Part shown: piece after piece, positions 22,572 to 32,409 of the stretch
How positions within the stretch are numbered: position 1 is the stretch's first letter
Layout: every line of letters starts with the position of its first letter
Assembly: GCA_009781175.1 (NCBI GenBank)
Contig: WQYQ01000026.1
Span: forward strand, 1 to 36,054
Source: Betaproteobacteria bacterium
Lineage (GTDB): Bacteria; Pseudomonadota; Gammaproteobacteria; Burkholderiales; Rhodocyclaceae
DNA length: 36,054 nt
Reading direction: 5' to 3'
Notes under the pieces: model-generated
The model's input: the letters and a program-made list of their open reading frames with translations, nothing else
Databases searched by the model: none
Told to the model about the DNA's origin: nothing
Translations under genes and position numbers: made by a program

Positions 22572-24893
22572 ATGCTTCCTGCTATCGAATCCCGTATCGC
22601 GACCGAACTCGGTGTCAGCGCGCGTCAAATCGTCGCCGCAGTCGAATTGCTCGACGGCGGGGCGAGCGTCCCGTTCATTGCGCGCTATCGCAAAGAAGCC
22701 ACCAACGGTCTCGACGACACGCAACTGCGCACGCTTGAGGAACGCCTGACTTATCTGCGCGAACTCGAAGAACGCCGCGCCGCCGTGATTGCCAGCGTGG
22801 AAGAACAAGGCAAGCTCACACCGGCCTTGCGCGCCGAGTTCGCCACGGCGGAAACCAAGCAGCGCCTTGAAGACCTCTACCTCCCCTACAAGCCGAAGCG
22901 CCGCACGAAAGCCCAGATCGCGCGCGAAGCTGGCATCGAACCCCTGGCCGACACCTTGCTGGCCGACCCGGCGTTGACGCCGGAAACCGAAGCCGCGCGC
23001 TTTCTGAATCCGGACGCCGGTTTCGCCGACGCCAAAGCGGTGCTCGACGGCGCACGCCAGATATTGATGGAGCGTTTTGCGGAAAACGCCGCGCTGGTCG
23101 GCGACTTGCGCGAATACTTGGAAGCGCACGGCGTCGTCCAAGCGAGCGTCGTGGAAGGCAAAGAGAATGACACGGCCGCGGCGAAGTTCCGCGATTATTT
23201 CAGCTATCGCGAAGCCTTGAAGGATATCCCCTCCCATCGCGCGCTCGCCTTGCTCCGCGGCCGCAACGAGGATGTTTTGCGCGTCAAACTCATGCTCGAC
23301 AGCGATCCCGAGGATGGCGGCCGCAGCGCGGAACCCAATCCATGCGAACGCCGCATCATGGTCCAGGCGGGCATCCGCGACACGGGCCGCGCGGCCGACC
23401 GCTGGCTTGTCGACACGGCACGCTGGACATGGAATGTAAAGCTCTCGCTGCATCTCGAACTCGATCTGCTCGGCGTCTTGCGCGCCAAGGCCGAAGAAGA
23501 AGCGATCCGCGTGTTTGCGAAAAACCTCAAGGATTTACTCCTCGCGGCGCCGGCCGGTCCGCGCGCCACAATGGGTCTGGACCCCGGCCTGCGCACGGGT
23601 GTGAAAGTCGCGGTCGTGGATACGACAGGCAAGCTGCTCGACACCGCGACGATTTATCCGCACGAGCCGCGCAAGGATTGGGACGGCTCGCTGCACACGC
23701 TGAACCTGCTTGCCGGCAAACATAATGTGCAACTTGTCGCGATCGGCAACGGCACGGCCAGCCGGGAAACCGACAAGCTTGCAGGCGAATTGCTCAAGCA
23801 GAATGCGCAGTCCGGCATGACGAAAATCGTCGTCTCCGAAGCGGGGGCGTCGGTCTATTCCGCCTCCGAACTCGCGGCGCGGGAATTTCCGCAGCTCGAC
23901 GTCAGCCTGCGCGGCGCGGTATCCATCGCCCGCCGCCTGCAAGATCCACTCGCAGAACTCGTCAAGATCGATCCGAAATCGATCGGCGTCGGCCAGTATC
24001 AGCATGACGTAAATCAATCGCGCCTCGCGCATTCGCTCGACGCCGTTGTTGAGGATTGCGTGAACGCGGTCGGCGTCGACGTCAATACCGCCTCAGCGGC
24101 CTTGCTTACGCGGATTTCCGGGCTGAACTCGACACTCGCGAACAATATCGTCGCCCACCGCGACGCCAATGGGCCTTTCGTCAACCGTAGCGCCTTGCAC
24201 GCTGTGCCCCGGCTCGGCGAAAAGACATTCGAGCAATGCGCGGGTTTCTTGCGTGTCATGCAGGGAGACAATCCGCTCGATACCTCCGCGGTGCACCCCG
24301 AAGCCTATCCGGTCGTCGAGCGGATTCTGACCGACGCGAAACGCGATGTGCGCAGCCTGATCGGCGATTCCGCCTTCATCCGCGGCCTCGACGCCTCGCG
24401 CTACACCGATGAACGTTTCGGTTTGCCGACCGTGCAGGACATTCTCAAGGAACTCGACAAGCCAGGACGAGACCCGCGCCCCGAATTCAAAACGGCGACG
24501 TTCAAGGATGGCATAGAGAACCTCAAAGACCTCACGCCAGGCATGCTGCTCGAAGGCGTCGTCACGAACGTGACGAACTTTGGCGCCTTCGTCGACATCG
24601 GCGTGCATCAGGACGGCCTCGTGCATATTTCGGCGCTCGCGGCGCGCTACGTCAAGGACCCCGCCGAAGTCGTCAAAGCGGGCGATATCGTGAAGGTGAA
24701 AGTATTGGAAGTGGATATACCGCGCAAGCGAATCGCATTGTCGATGCGTCTTGCGGATGAAGCGGTTCCCGCACGCAAGCCGGACAGCAAACCAAACGGC
24801 AATGGCACCAAGCGTCCGCCTGCCCAGCGGGAAAAGACTCCGGCCTCTGCGGGAGCACTTGCGGCTGCATTCGCAAAAGCAATTCGCAAATAA
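22572..24893 (+). CDS. tex: Tex family S1 RNA-binding transcription accessory protein
   Basis: This 773-residue cytoplasmic protein is full-length for Tex. The N-terminal helical domain carries [17 protein letters not shown] near residue 34. The YqgF/RuvX-like domain begins with [18 protein letters not shown] near residue 335. Helix-hairpin-helix parts include [20 protein letters not shown]-terminal S1 domain ([26 protein letters not shown], read in parts, about residues 655-725) precedes a disordered basic tail. Tex binds nucleic acid and affects transcription and toxin expression in several genera. It is monocistronic, with a bidirectional terminator after it. Confidence 0.96.
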   Translation: MLPAIESRIATELGVSARQIVAAVELLDGGASVPFIARYRKEATNGLDDTQLRTLEERLTYLRELEERRAAVIASVEEQGKLTPALRAEFATAETKQRLEDLYLPYKPKRRTKAQIAREAGIEPLADTLLADPALTPETEAARFLNPDAGFADAKAVLDGARQILMERFAENAALVGDLREYLEAHGVVQASVVEGKENDTAAAKFRDYFSYREALKDIPSHRALALLRGRNEDVLRVKLMLDSDPEDGGRSAEPNPCERRIMVQAGIRDTGRAADRWLVDTARWTWNVKLSLHLELDLLGVLRAKAEEEAIRVFAKNLKDLLLAAPAGPRATMGLDPGLRTGVKVAVVDTTGKLLDTATIYPHEPRKDWDGSLHTLNLLAGKHNVQLVAIGNGTASRETDKLAGELLKQNAQSGMTKIVVSEAGASVYSASELAAREFPQLDVSLRGAVSIARRLQDPLAELVKIDPKSIGVGQYQHDVNQSRLAHSLDAVVEDCVNAVGVDVNTASAALLTRISGLNSTLANNIVAHRDANGPFVNRSALHAVPRLGEKTFEQCAGFLRVMQGDNPLDTSAVHPEAYPVVERILTDAKRDVRSLIGDSAFIRGLDASRYTDERFGLPTVQDILKELDKPGRDPRPEFKTATFKDGIENLKDLTPGMLLEGVVTNVTNFGAFVDIGVHQDGLVHISALAARYVKDPAEVVKAGDIVKVKVLEVDIPRKRIALSMRLADEAVPARKPDSKPNGNGTKRPPAQREKTPASAGALAAAFAKAIRK

Positions 24894-24924
24894 GTGTTAA
24901 ATCGGAGAAGCATTTGCGTAAAAA

Positions 24925-24955
24925 CAAAAAGCCCGGCATTGCCGGGCTCATTTGA
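24925..24955. terminator. Bidirectional terminator between tex and the cold-shock gene
   Basis: AGCCCGGC and GCCGGGCT form an 8-bp stem around ATT. An A-run lies on the left and a T-rich stretch on the right, so it can serve tex on the plus strand and the cold-shock gene on the minus strand. Confidence 0.85.
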
Positions 24956-24975
24956 TTTGTCATTGAGGCGACAAA

Positions 24976-25182
24976 TTATTCGATTGGGCAAATATTTGCA
25001 GCTTGTTTACCCTTCGGACCATCCACGACATCGAAGGTGACACGCTGATTTTCAGCCAGGGAACGAAAACCCTTTGATTGAATCGCGGAGAAATGGGCGA
25101 AGAGGTCGTCACCACCGCCATCCGGAGTGATGAAGCCAAAACCCTTAGAATCGTTGAACCACTTAACTATACCAGTTGCCAT
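24976..25182 (-). CDS. Cold-shock domain protein (CspA family)
   Basis: This 68-residue single-domain protein binds RNA and single-stranded DNA. Both RNA-binding motifs are intact: KGFGFI (RNP1, residues 13-18) and LFAHF (RNP2, near 27-31). It starts [10 protein letters not shown], as most family members do, which fixes the start at 25182; the open frame upstream translates the leader. The ~190 bases to the divergent ArsC-like gene leave room for a long 5' leader, usual for cold-shock mRNAs, but I cannot fold it by eye. Confidence 0.95.
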   Translation of the reverse strand: MATGIVKWFNDSKGFGFITPDGGGDDLFAHFSAIQSKGFRSLAENQRVTFDVVDGPKGKQAANICPIE

Positions 25183-25373
25183 GTATTGCATTCCCAAGAA
25201 CGGTTTATAACGATGAACCAAGCTCTCTGCGAGGTTCCGGGCAGGCATGCGAGGCTTGCACATTTGGCAGCCGGGCAGCGCGCAAAACAACAATCCGAAA
25301 CCTTGCTTGTTACATTATGCGTCGCACGCTTAACAGAGACAAGCACTCAAATTATCGATTTTTTATTTCAAGT

Positions 25374-25730
25374 ATGACAATGACTTTACGAATTTACGGC
25401 ATCAAAAACTGCGGCACAATGAAAAAAGCTTTCGAGTGGCTGGATGCTCAACATATCCCCTATTCCTTCCACGACTATAAGAAAAATGGTGTCGATGCAG
25501 TGACATTAACGAATTGGACCGATGAAGTCGGCTGGCAGAAACTGCTCAATACGAAAGGCACCACTTGGCGCGGTCTCTCGGATGCCGAACGGGCGGATAT
25601 CGACGCGGTTAAAGCAATTGAATTGATGGAAGCCAAGCCAAGTCTGATTCGCCGGCCTGTCATTACGGGTGCAGCGAAGCTGCTTGTGGGCTTCGATCCG
25701 GCTCTCTATGCCGAGATTTTGAAAGGATGA
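25374..25730 (+). CDS. ArsC/Spx-family thiol reductase-like protein (YffB type)
   Basis: This 118-residue thioredoxin-fold protein begins with LRIYGIKNCGTMKKAFEWL, giving a single N-terminal active cysteine (about residue 13) in a CGTM setting, and ends with the family segment SLIRRPVI near residue 92. This matches the YffB branch of the ArsC/Spx family, thought to be glutathione-dependent reductases, rather than true arsenate reductase or Gram-positive Spx. Two in-frame ATGs (25374, 25380) are possible. Its stop abuts the hslO start, so the two are probably co-transcribed. Confidence 0.85.
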   Translation: MTMTLRIYGIKNCGTMKKAFEWLDAQHIPYSFHDYKKNGVDAVTLTNWTDEVGWQKLLNTKGTTWRGLSDAERADIDAVKAIELMEAKPSLIRRPVITGAAKLLVGFDPALYAEILKG

Positions 25731-25732
25731 GC

Positions 25733-26584
25733 ATGGACGCCGTACAGCGTTTTCTTTTTGAGGACCTGGATATCCGCGGTGCGGTCGTACAGCTCACCGA
25801 GTCTTGGCAAAAGATTCAAGGCAAGCATGCCTATGCAAAACCTGTCATGACATTGCTCGGAGAAATGAGTGCCGTCACCGCGATCATCGCCGCCAATCTC
25901 AAGACGCCCGGACGCATCACGTTCCAGCTTTCCGGGCACGGCGCGGTCAACATGCTCGTGCTCGATTGCAATGAGTCGCTCAATCTACGCGGTCACGCCA
26001 AAACCGAAGGGCCGATTGTCGGCGGCAGCCTTGCGGAATTGTTCGGCGACGGGCGTCTCTTGCTTTCGCTCGATACAGCGGGAATGCGTCAGCCCTACCA
26101 AAGCTACGTTCCGCTCGAAGGCGACAGCATTGCCAAGGTGTTTGAACATTTTCTCGAACAATCCGAGCAAACGCCGGCTGCACTATTTCTGGCGGCCGAC
26201 AAGGATGCGGCCGCAGGTCTTTTTCTGCAAAAACTACCGGGCGCCGATCTCAAGAACCATGACGGCTGGAACCGGCTGCAACAGCTCGCAGGCACCGTCA
26301 CGCCGGGCGAACTATTGAGCCTGGAGGCGCCACAATTGCTGATGCGACTTTTTCATGAAGAAACGCTCCGGCTTTTCAAACCCCGCCCGGTTAGGCATGA
26401 TTTTCCGCCGAATTGGGAGCGGATACGCGCAACCCTGCGCTCGCTCGGCCGCGACGAGTTGGAAAGCCTGATCGCGGAGCAAGGCGAAGTCGTTGTGCGC
26501 GATGATTTATCCAACCACGAATACCGTTTCGATGCCGAAGCAATCCGCGCGCTGTTCGATGGCCCGCACCAGATGCTGCATTGA
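25733..26584 (+). CDS. hslO: Hsp33-like chaperone lacking the redox-switch cysteines
   Basis: This 283-residue protein follows Hsp33 along its length: FLFEDLDIRGAVVQL at the start, YAKPVMTLLGEMSAVTAIIAANLK, QLSGHGAVNMLVLDCN and, near the end, the segment that normally carries the CxC and CxxC zinc centre. Here those four positions are F224, P226, D257 and S260 (by alignment to VRFxCxCSxER and VxCxFCNxxY), while the residues around them (VRHDF...NWERIR, SLGRDELESLIAEQG, SNHEYRF) are kept. No zinc centre can form, so oxidation should not switch it. I chose ATG 25733 for AAAGG 6-7 bases upstream; ATG 25727 overlaps the upstream stop. It probably forms an operon with the ArsC-like gene. Confidence 0.9.
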   Translation: MDAVQRFLFEDLDIRGAVVQLTESWQKIQGKHAYAKPVMTLLGEMSAVTAIIAANLKTPGRITFQLSGHGAVNMLVLDCNESLNLRGHAKTEGPIVGGSLAELFGDGRLLLSLDTAGMRQPYQSYVPLEGDSIAKVFEHFLEQSEQTPAALFLAADKDAAAGLFLQKLPGADLKNHDGWNRLQQLAGTVTPGELLSLEAPQLLMRLFHEETLRLFKPRPVRHDFPPNWERIRATLRSLGRDELESLIAEQGEVVVRDDLSNHEYRFDAEAIRALFDGPHQMLH

Positions 26585-26688
26585 ACGGCTGCCCGCGTTG
26601 TGCGAATTCGCCACGCGGGCAGGCGCTTCGCTTGTCCGCCCTTCCTTCGACCTGTAGACTTGCAAAATTCGATAGGTCCACGATAAGC

Positions 26689-27465
26689 ATGCAGGGTTCG
26701 CGTAACGCCACAAAGGCGATTGAATTCAAAAGCGGCACGTTTTCCGCAACGACAGCGATCATTCGCGACACCAATGCGATGCATCTTGCCGACGCAATGC
26801 ATGCCTTGCTTGGTGGGAGGCCCGACTTCTTCGCCGGAGAGCCTGCGATTCTCGACTTTTCGCAACTCCAGAAATTGCCCGAACGCGTGGACTGGCCCGG
26901 TTTGACGAGCCTGCTGCGGCGTTATCGTCTGCAACCCGTTGTGGTTCGCCATCTTCCGGAATCGCTCGCCGACTCGGCGCGCAAAGCCGGCTTGGCCGTT
27001 TTACATGGCGATGAGAGTCTGAAGACCGTGGCGCCACCTCCTGCGCCGCAAACCAAAGCAGCCCCTGTCGAACCGCCGGCCGCTGCTCCCGCCCCGAGTA
27101 TTCCATCGACGCCCAAGGGCAGTATGTTGCTGGATCGCCCCTTGCGTTCGGGGCAACAGGTTTATGCGCGCGGAGCCGATCTCGTCATCATCGGCGGCGT
27201 CAGCAACGGCGCCGAAGTGATTGCCGATGGCAGCATCCATTGCTATGGGCCGCTGCGCGGACGCGCAATTGCCGGCGCCGTCGGCGACAATTCCGCCCGC
27301 ATATTTACGACGGCGTTGGGCGCTGAACTGGTATCGATTGCCGGCGTCTTTCGCACTTTCGAAAAAGGTCTGCCCGAAGCCGTCGCAGGCAAGCCCGCGC
27401 AAATCCGGCTCGTCAACGAAGCGAACACGCAGCAGATCAGGCTCGACCCGCTCGTACTGAGCTGA
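26689..27465 (+). CDS. minC: Septum site-determining protein MinC
   Basis: This 258-residue protein inhibits FtsZ polymerisation away from mid-cell. The N-terminal MinC_N domain starts IEFKSGTFSATTAIIRD. A Pro/Ala-rich linker spans about residues 112-145. The C-terminal beta-helix domain carries RSGQQVYARGADLVIIGGVSNGAEVIADGSIHCYGPLRGRAIAG (read in parts), whose surface binds MinD and FtsZ tails. ATG 26689 begins the family's usual N-terminus and has a weak AGG upstream. minD and minE follow on the same strand. Confidence 0.96.
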   Translation: MQGSRNATKAIEFKSGTFSATTAIIRDTNAMHLADAMHALLGGRPDFFAGEPAILDFSQLQKLPERVDWPGLTSLLRRYRLQPVVVRHLPESLADSARKAGLAVLHGDESLKTVAPPPAPQTKAAPVEPPAAAPAPSIPSTPKGSMLLDRPLRSGQQVYARGADLVIIGGVSNGAEVIADGSIHCYGPLRGRAIAGAVGDNSARIFTTALGAELVSIAGVFRTFEKGLPEAVAGKPAQIRLVNEANTQQIRLDPLVLS

Positions 27466-27515
27466 ATCGAACGCACTTCTTAGAACAAAACACCATCAGT
27501 ATTGAAGGGAAGAAC

Positions 27516-28328
27516 GTGAAAACAGTCGTGGTGACTTCCGGTAAAGGTGGCGTCGGTAAAACGACCACATCGGCCTCCATATGCACCGGCCTCGCCCTGC
27601 GCGGGTTCAAAACCGCCGTGATCGATTTCGACGTCGGCCTGCGTAACCTCGACTTGATCATGGGTTGCGAACGCCGTGTGGTGTACGACCTCATCAACGT
27701 GGTCAACAAAGAAGCTAACCTGCATCAAGCCCTGATCAAGGACAAGCACTGCGATAACCTTTTCGTTCTGCCCGCCTCGCAGACGCGCGACAAGGATGCG
27801 CTGACAGAGGAAGGCGTCGAAGAAGTGCTCAAGGGCCTGGAGCATCAAGGGTTCGATTACGTGGTCTGCGACTCTCCCGCGGGGATCGAACGCGGCGCGG
27901 TGCTCGCGCTAACCTTTGCCGACGAGGCAATCGTGGTGACCAACCCGGAAGTATCCTCGATCCGCGACTCCGACCGGATTCTCGGCATCCTGCAAAGCAA
28001 AAGCCGCCGCGCCAAGGAAGGCCGGGAGCCCGTCAAGGAGCATCTGCTCGTCAGCCGCTATTCGCCCAAACGCGTCGAAGAAGGCGAAATGCTCTCGTAC
28101 AAGGACGTGCAGGAACTGCTGCGCGTGCCACTGATCGGCGTTATTCCCGAATCCGAAATCGTGCTGCAAGCCTCGAACCAGGGGACGCCGGCCATTCACC
28201 TCACAGGTTCGGACGTCGCGGAAGCGTATTTAGATGTCGTCGCCCGCTTCCTCGGCGAAGAGCGCGAATTACGCTTTGTCAGCTATGAAAAGCCCAGCCT
28301 GTTGAAACGTATCTTCGGAGGCGCCTGA
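27516..28328 (+). CDS. minD: Septum site-determining ATPase MinD
   Basis: This 270-residue membrane-cycling ParA-family ATPase has the deviant Walker [10 protein letters not shown] (residues 9-17), switch [11 protein letters not shown] near residue 38, Walker [12 protein letters not shown], and the C-terminal amphipathic membrane-targeting helix SLLKRIFGG. It recruits MinC to the membrane and is driven off by MinE. The start is a GTG at 27516 with a strong GAAGGGAAG ribosome site. It lies 50 bases after minC and 4 bases before minE. Confidence 0.98.
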   Translation: MKTVVVTSGKGGVGKTTTSASICTGLALRGFKTAVIDFDVGLRNLDLIMGCERRVVYDLINVVNKEANLHQALIKDKHCDNLFVLPASQTRDKDALTEEGVEEVLKGLEHQGFDYVVCDSPAGIERGAVLALTFADEAIVVTNPEVSSIRDSDRILGILQSKSRRAKEGREPVKEHLLVSRYSPKRVEEGEMLSYKDVQELLRVPLIGVIPESEIVLQASNQGTPAIHLTGSDVAEAYLDVVARFLGEERELRFVSYEKPSLLKRIFGGA

Positions 28329-28332
28329 AAAC

Positions 28333-28599
28333 ATGTCTTGGCTATCCGATTTATTCGGCCCCAAAAAGCCGAAATCCGCCGACCTGGCGCGGGAACGTCT
28401 AACGGTCGTCATTGCGCGCCAACGCGCCGAGAACGGACCCTCGCCGGATTTCCTACCCGCTTTGCAAAAAGATCTGATTGAAGTGATTTCAAAGTATGTT
28501 CAAGTCAACCCGGACGACATCTCTGTCCAGCTTGAAAAACAAGATAATTACGAAGCGCTGAAGGTCAATATCGTCCTCCCCGAATTCACGATGCGCTGA
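28333..28599 (+). CDS. minE: Cell division topological specificity factor MinE
   Basis: This 88-residue partner of MinD starts with a short amphipathic membrane segment (WLSDLFG). The MinD-binding/anti-MinCD helix [14 protein letters not shown] follows (residues 19-32), then the dimerising topological domain ([23 protein letters not shown]-like VNIVLPE). GGAGG lies about 11 bases upstream of the ATG. It completes the minCDE operon. Confidence 0.97.
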   Translation: MSWLSDLFGPKKPKSADLARERLTVVIARQRAENGPSPDFLPALQKDLIEVISKYVQVNPDDISVQLEKQDNYEALKVNIVLPEFTMR

Positions 28600-28718
28600 G
28601 AACAGATTCTGATACCGGAAAACTGCCACGCATCCGCGCTTTCAGACCAAGCAATACCGCTTCCGGCGCGCATAATATACAGATCCGATTGTTGTTTTCC
28701 CTTTTCAATAGTGGCCTC

Positions 28719-29135
28719 GTGATTATTTCGGATTTGTCCTGCGAGCAGGAACACTGCTTTGAAGCCTGGTTCGCCTCAAGCGAAGCGTTGGATACTCAAC
28801 TCGGCAACGCTCAGGTTGCATGTCCGATGTGTGGCTCGACGCACATCAAACGCTTACCGGCGGCACCCGCCGTTACGCGAGGGCACGACAAGCCGGCAGG
28901 CGCACAGGAATCTCCCAAGGAAATCGCAAAACGCGTTATCGAATCCTTGCGTACCCTGGCCGAAACAGCGGAAGACGTCGGCTCGCGCTTTGCCGATGAG
29001 GCGCGCAAGATTCATCACGGGGAAACCGAGGAACGCCGGATTCGCGGCCGGGCGACGCAGGACGAAGTATCCGAACTGATCGACGAAGGAATCAACGTCC
29101 TTCCCGTACCGCCGGACCCGACCCGGTTACATTAG
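28719..29135 (+). CDS. DUF1178 family protein
   Basis: This 138-residue protein matches the DUF1178 family: an N-terminal strand (VIISDLSCEQEHCFEAWFASSE) followed by CPMCGS near residue 42, which together may form a zinc-ribbon-like site, then a disordered linker and a helical charged tail with EERRIRGRAT and the closing INVLPVP. I chose GTG 28719 because family members begin just before this strand; no good ribosome site is visible, and TTG codons upstream are alternatives. The function is unknown. It stands between minE and the convergent acyl-CoA dehydrogenase operon. Confidence 0.8.
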   Translation: MIISDLSCEQEHCFEAWFASSEALDTQLGNAQVACPMCGSTHIKRLPAAPAVTRGHDKPAGAQESPKEIAKRVIESLRTLAETAEDVGSRFADEARKIHHGETEERRIRGRATQDEVSELIDEGINVLPVPPDPTRLH

Positions 29136-29140
29136 CCAAG

Positions 29141-30313
29141 TCAGTTGCAAAAGGCGGCGATGCCGGTCTGCGCGCGCCCCAGGATCAGGGCATGCACGTC
29201 GTGCGTGCCTTCGTAGGTGTTGACGACCTCGAGATTGACCGCGTGCCGGATCACGCCGAACTCGTCGGAAATGCCGTTACCGCCATGCATGTCGCGCGCG
29301 ACGCGGGCAATATCGAGCGCCTTGCCGCAGGAATTACGCTTCATGATCGAGGTGACTTCCGGCGCCGCGATGCCTTCATCCTTCATGCGCCCAAGACGCA
29401 GGCAGCCTTGCAAGCCGAGGACGATTTCGGTCTGCATGTCGGCCAGCTTTTTCTGAATCAACTGGTTGGCGGCGAGCGGACGGCCGAACTGTTTGCGGTC
29501 GAGTACGTACTGACGGGCGCGATGCCAGCAATCCTCGGCGGCGCCGAGCGCGCCCCAGGCGATGCCATAGCGGGCCGAGTTGAGGCAGCTAAAGGGGCCG
29601 CGCAGTCCGCTGACTTCGGGGAATTCGTTTTCCGCCGGAACAAAAACCTCATCCATGACGATTTCGCCGGTGATCGAGGTGCGCAAACCGACCTTGCCGT
29701 GAATCACCGGGGCCGATAAGCCTTGCCAGCCCTTCTCGAGAATGAAGCCGCGAATCTTGCCCGCGTCATTTTTGGCCCAGACAACAAAGACATCGGCAAT
29801 TGGGCTGTTGGTGATCCACATCTTGCTGCCGCTCAGGCGATAGCCGCCGTCGACTTTGCGCGCCCGGGTAATCATCGAGCCCGGATCGGAACCGTGATTG
29901 GGCTCGGTCAGGCCAAAGCAGCCGATCCATTCACCGCTGGCCAGCTTGGGCAGATATTTCTGCTTCTGCGCCTCGCTGCCAAAGTCGTAAATCGGCACCA
30001 TGACCAGCGAGGACTGGACGCTCATCATCGAGCGGTAGCCGGAGTCCACGCGTTCGATCTCGCGCGCAATCAGGCCGTAGCTAACGTAGTTGAGGCCGGC
30101 CCCGCCGTATTCCTCGGGGATCGTCGGCCCGAGCAGGCCAAGTTTGCCCATCTCGCGGAAAATCGCCGGATCGGTCTTTTCCAGGCGAAATGCCTCTAAC
30201 ACGCGCGGCGCCAGGCGTTCCTGCACATAGGCCGCGGCGCTCTCGCGGATCATCCGTTCTTCTTCGCTCAGTTGCTGGTCGAGCAAGAGCGGGTCATCCC
30301 ATTTGAATTCCAT
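29141..30313 (-). CDS. gcdH: Glutaryl-CoA dehydrogenase
   Basis: This 390-residue FAD enzyme oxidises and usually decarboxylates glutaryl-CoA to crotonyl-CoA. It shows the acyl-CoA dehydrogenase layout, with [15 protein letters not shown] and [16 protein letters not shown] near the FAD site, and the GCDH-specific C-terminal segment [17 protein letters not shown] containing the catalytic glutamate. Length and the early [31 protein letters not shown] (read in parts) fit GCDH better than other family members. Upstream GAGGAAAG supports ATG 30313. It is last in the badH-badI-acd-gcdH operon, as expected if pimeloyl-CoA is degraded through glutaryl-CoA. Confidence 0.92.
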   Translation of the reverse strand: MEFKWDDPLLLDQQLSEEERMIRESAAAYVQERLAPRVLEAFRLEKTDPAIFREMGKLGLLGPTIPEEYGGAGLNYVSYGLIAREIERVDSGYRSMMSVQSSLVMVPIYDFGSEAQKQKYLPKLASGEWIGCFGLTEPNHGSDPGSMITRARKVDGGYRLSGSKMWITNSPIADVFVVWAKNDAGKIRGFILEKGWQGLSAPVIHGKVGLRTSITGEIVMDEVFVPAENEFPEVSGLRGPFSCLNSARYGIAWGALGAAEDCWHRARQYVLDRKQFGRPLAANQLIQKKLADMQTEIVLGLQGCLRLGRMKDEGIAAPEVTSIMKRNSCGKALDIARVARDMHGGNGISDEFGVIRHAVNLEVVNTYEGTHDVHALILGRAQTGIAAFCN

Positions 30314-30352
30314 TTTGTCGTCTTTCCTCTTGTGGCGCTGCGCTACGGTCGT

Positions 30353-31507
30353 TCAACCGGCAAATTCGCGGATCATGTTACGGGCAATCACTAACTGCTG
30401 GATCTGGCTGGTGCCCTCGAAAATTCGGAACAGGCGCACATCGCGGTAGAAGCGCTCGATCCCATACTCAGCCAGATAACCCGCACCGCCGAAAATCTGT
30501 ACGGCGCGGTCGGCGATGCGGCCGCAGGCTTCGGAGGCGAACAGCTTGGCGCAGGCCGCCTCGGTGCTCACATCGTAGCCTTCGTCACGGCGCCGCGCGG
30601 CATCGATGACCATCGAGCGGGCGGCATAAATCTCCGTCTTGCTGTCGGCGAGCATGGCCTGGACGAGCTGAAACTCCGCGATCGGCTTGCCGAACTGCTG
30701 GCGCTCCAGCGCGTAACGCAATGCATCGTCGAGCATGCGCTGAGAAACGCCAACGCAGGTAGCCGCGATATTGATGCGTCCCTTGTCGAGAACCTTCATC
30801 GCCGTCTTGAAGCCGACGCCTTCGCGTCCGCCGATCAGCGCGCTCGCCGGGATGCGGCAGTTCTCGAAAATGACGTCGCAGGTATGCGCGCCTTTCTGCC
30901 CCATCTTTTTGTCAATATGGCCGAGCGACAGCCCAGGCGCTCCACGCTCGACGACAAAGGCGGAAATCCCGCCGGCGCCGCGCTGCGTGGGATCGGTGCG
31001 TGCCATAACGGTGTAGATGCTGGCCTCGGGCGCATTGGTGATGTAGCGCTTGGTGCCGTTGAGCACATAGTGGTCACCATCGCGTACCGCACGCGCGCGT
31101 AGGCTCCCGGCATCAGAGCCAGCATCCGGCTCGGTCAGCGCGAAGGAGCCGATGATTTCACCGGAGGCGAGCCGCGGCAGGTAATGGGCCTTTTGCGCCG
31201 CCGTGCCGTCGATGACGATGCCCTGGCCACCGATACCGTTATTGGTAGCGTACACCGAACGGAACGCTGGCGAAGTACGGCCGATTTCGAAGGTCGCGAA
31301 GACCTCTTCCTCCATCGTCAGCCCCATGCCGCCGTACTCTTCGGGAATGCACAGGCCGAACAGGCCAAGCGCCTTCATCTCGGCAACAATGTCGTCCGGA
31401 ATACGGTCGGTCTCGGCCACTTCGTTCTCGATCGGCACCAAGCGCTCGCGGACGAAGCGGGCGATGGTGTCAAGCAGGATGTTGAACGTTTCTTGGTCCC
31501 TGATCAT
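30353..31507 (-). CDS. Acyl-CoA dehydrogenase, possibly for cyclohexanecarboxyl- or pimeloyl-CoA
   Basis: This 384-residue FAD acyl-CoA dehydrogenase has the signatures ALTEPDAGSDAGSLRARA near residue 125, RYITNAPEA, QFGKPIAEFQLVQAMLADS, IFGGAGYLAEYGIERFYRDVR and the catalytic glutamate in FRIFEGTSQIQQ. Its position between badI and gcdH suggests a role in alicyclic acid or dicarboxylic acyl-CoA oxidation, for example cyclohexanecarboxyl-CoA dehydrogenase (AliB role). Sequence alone does not settle the substrate. GGAA lies upstream of ATG 31507; 39 bases separate it from gcdH. Confidence 0.88.
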   Translation of the reverse strand: MIRDQETFNILLDTIARFVRERLVPIENEVAETDRIPDDIVAEMKALGLFGLCIPEEYGGMGLTMEEEVFATFEIGRTSPAFRSVYATNNGIGGQGIVIDGTAAQKAHYLPRLASGEIIGSFALTEPDAGSDAGSLRARAVRDGDHYVLNGTKRYITNAPEASIYTVMARTDPTQRGAGGISAFVVERGAPGLSLGHIDKKMGQKGAHTCDVIFENCRIPASALIGGREGVGFKTAMKVLDKGRINIAATCVGVSQRMLDDALRYALERQQFGKPIAEFQLVQAMLADSKTEIYAARSMVIDAARRRDEGYDVSTEAACAKLFASEACGRIADRAVQIFGGAGYLAEYGIERFYRDVRLFRIFEGTSQIQQLVIARNMIREFAG

Positions 31508-31591
31508 GCTGCATTCCGTTTCTGTGTCGGGCGACCTCGCCCTTGAATCCGTCGAGGGCGCTCTAGCAGCGCCCTCCCTTGCCTACTCTTC

Positions 31592-32374
31592 TTAGCGCAC
31601 GTACTTGCGGAACTCGGGCTTGCGCTTTTCGCGGAAAGCATTGCCGCCTTCCGCCGATTCAGGGCTCTCGTAGTAAAGCTTGAGCGCATGCATAGCCAAG
31701 CCACCCATGCCACGAATCATCTCGGTATCGACGTTGAAAGACTTCTTCGCCAGCGCGATGGCGGTCGGACTCTTTTCGAGGATTTCGTCACACCATTTCT
31801 TCACTTCGGCATCGAGCTGATCCTGCGGCACGACGGCGTTGACCAGGCCCATCTCCAGAGCTTGCTGGGCCGTATAACGGCGGCATAAATACCAGATTTC
31901 GCGCGCCTTCTTCTCGCCGACGACACGCGCCAGCAGCGCCGTGCCGAAGCCCGGGTCGACCGAGCCGACGCGCGGGCCGACCTGGCCCAACTGGGCATTC
32001 TCGGAGGCAATCGCCAAATCGCAGATCGTGACCAGAACGTTACCGCCGCCAATGGCATAGCCGTTGACGCGGGCGATGACCGGCTTGGAGATGTCGCGGA
32101 TCACGCTCTGCAATTCTTCCACCGGCAGGCCGATGGTGCCACGGCCACCGTAGCCACCTTCGTGGGTACCCTGATCGCCGCCGGTGCAGAAAGCCTTGTC
32201 GCCGACGCCAGTGAGGACAACGACGCCAATACCGCGATCAAACTCGGCATCCTTGAAGGCATCGATCATTTCCTCGCAAGTCTGGGCGCGGAAGGCGTTG
32301 TACTGTTTGGGCCGGTTGATGGTGATCGTGGCGATGCCGTCGACCTTGGTATAGAGGATGTCTTGGTATTCCAT
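31592..32374 (-). CDS. badI: 2-ketocyclohexanecarboxyl-CoA hydrolase BadI
   Basis: This 260-residue crotonase-fold enzyme opens the ring of 2-ketocyclohexanecarboxyl-CoA hydrolytically to pimeloyl-CoA. It resembles Rhodopseudomonas BadI and its relative MenB rather than ordinary enoyl-CoA hydratases: AFCTGGDQGTHEGGYGGRGTIGLP, VEELQSVIRDISKPVIARVNGYAIGGGNVL, GQVGPRVGSVDPGFGTALLARVVGEKKAREIWYLC (each read in parts) and the terminal EKRKPEFRKYVR. ATG 32374 has AAGGAAG 6-7 bases upstream and yields 260 residues, the length I recall for BadI. It follows badH by 35 bases. Confidence 0.9.
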   Translation of the reverse strand: MEYQDILYTKVDGIATITINRPKQYNAFRAQTCEEMIDAFKDAEFDRGIGVVVLTGVGDKAFCTGGDQGTHEGGYGGRGTIGLPVEELQSVIRDISKPVIARVNGYAIGGGNVLVTICDLAIASENAQLGQVGPRVGSVDPGFGTALLARVVGEKKAREIWYLCRRYTAQQALEMGLVNAVVPQDQLDAEVKKWCDEILEKSPTAIALAKKSFNVDTEMIRGMGGLAMHALKLYYESPESAEGGNAFREKRKPEFRKYVR

Positions 32375-32409
32375 GTTCGCTTCCTTGATAAACACAAGAT
32401 TCGGGCCGC

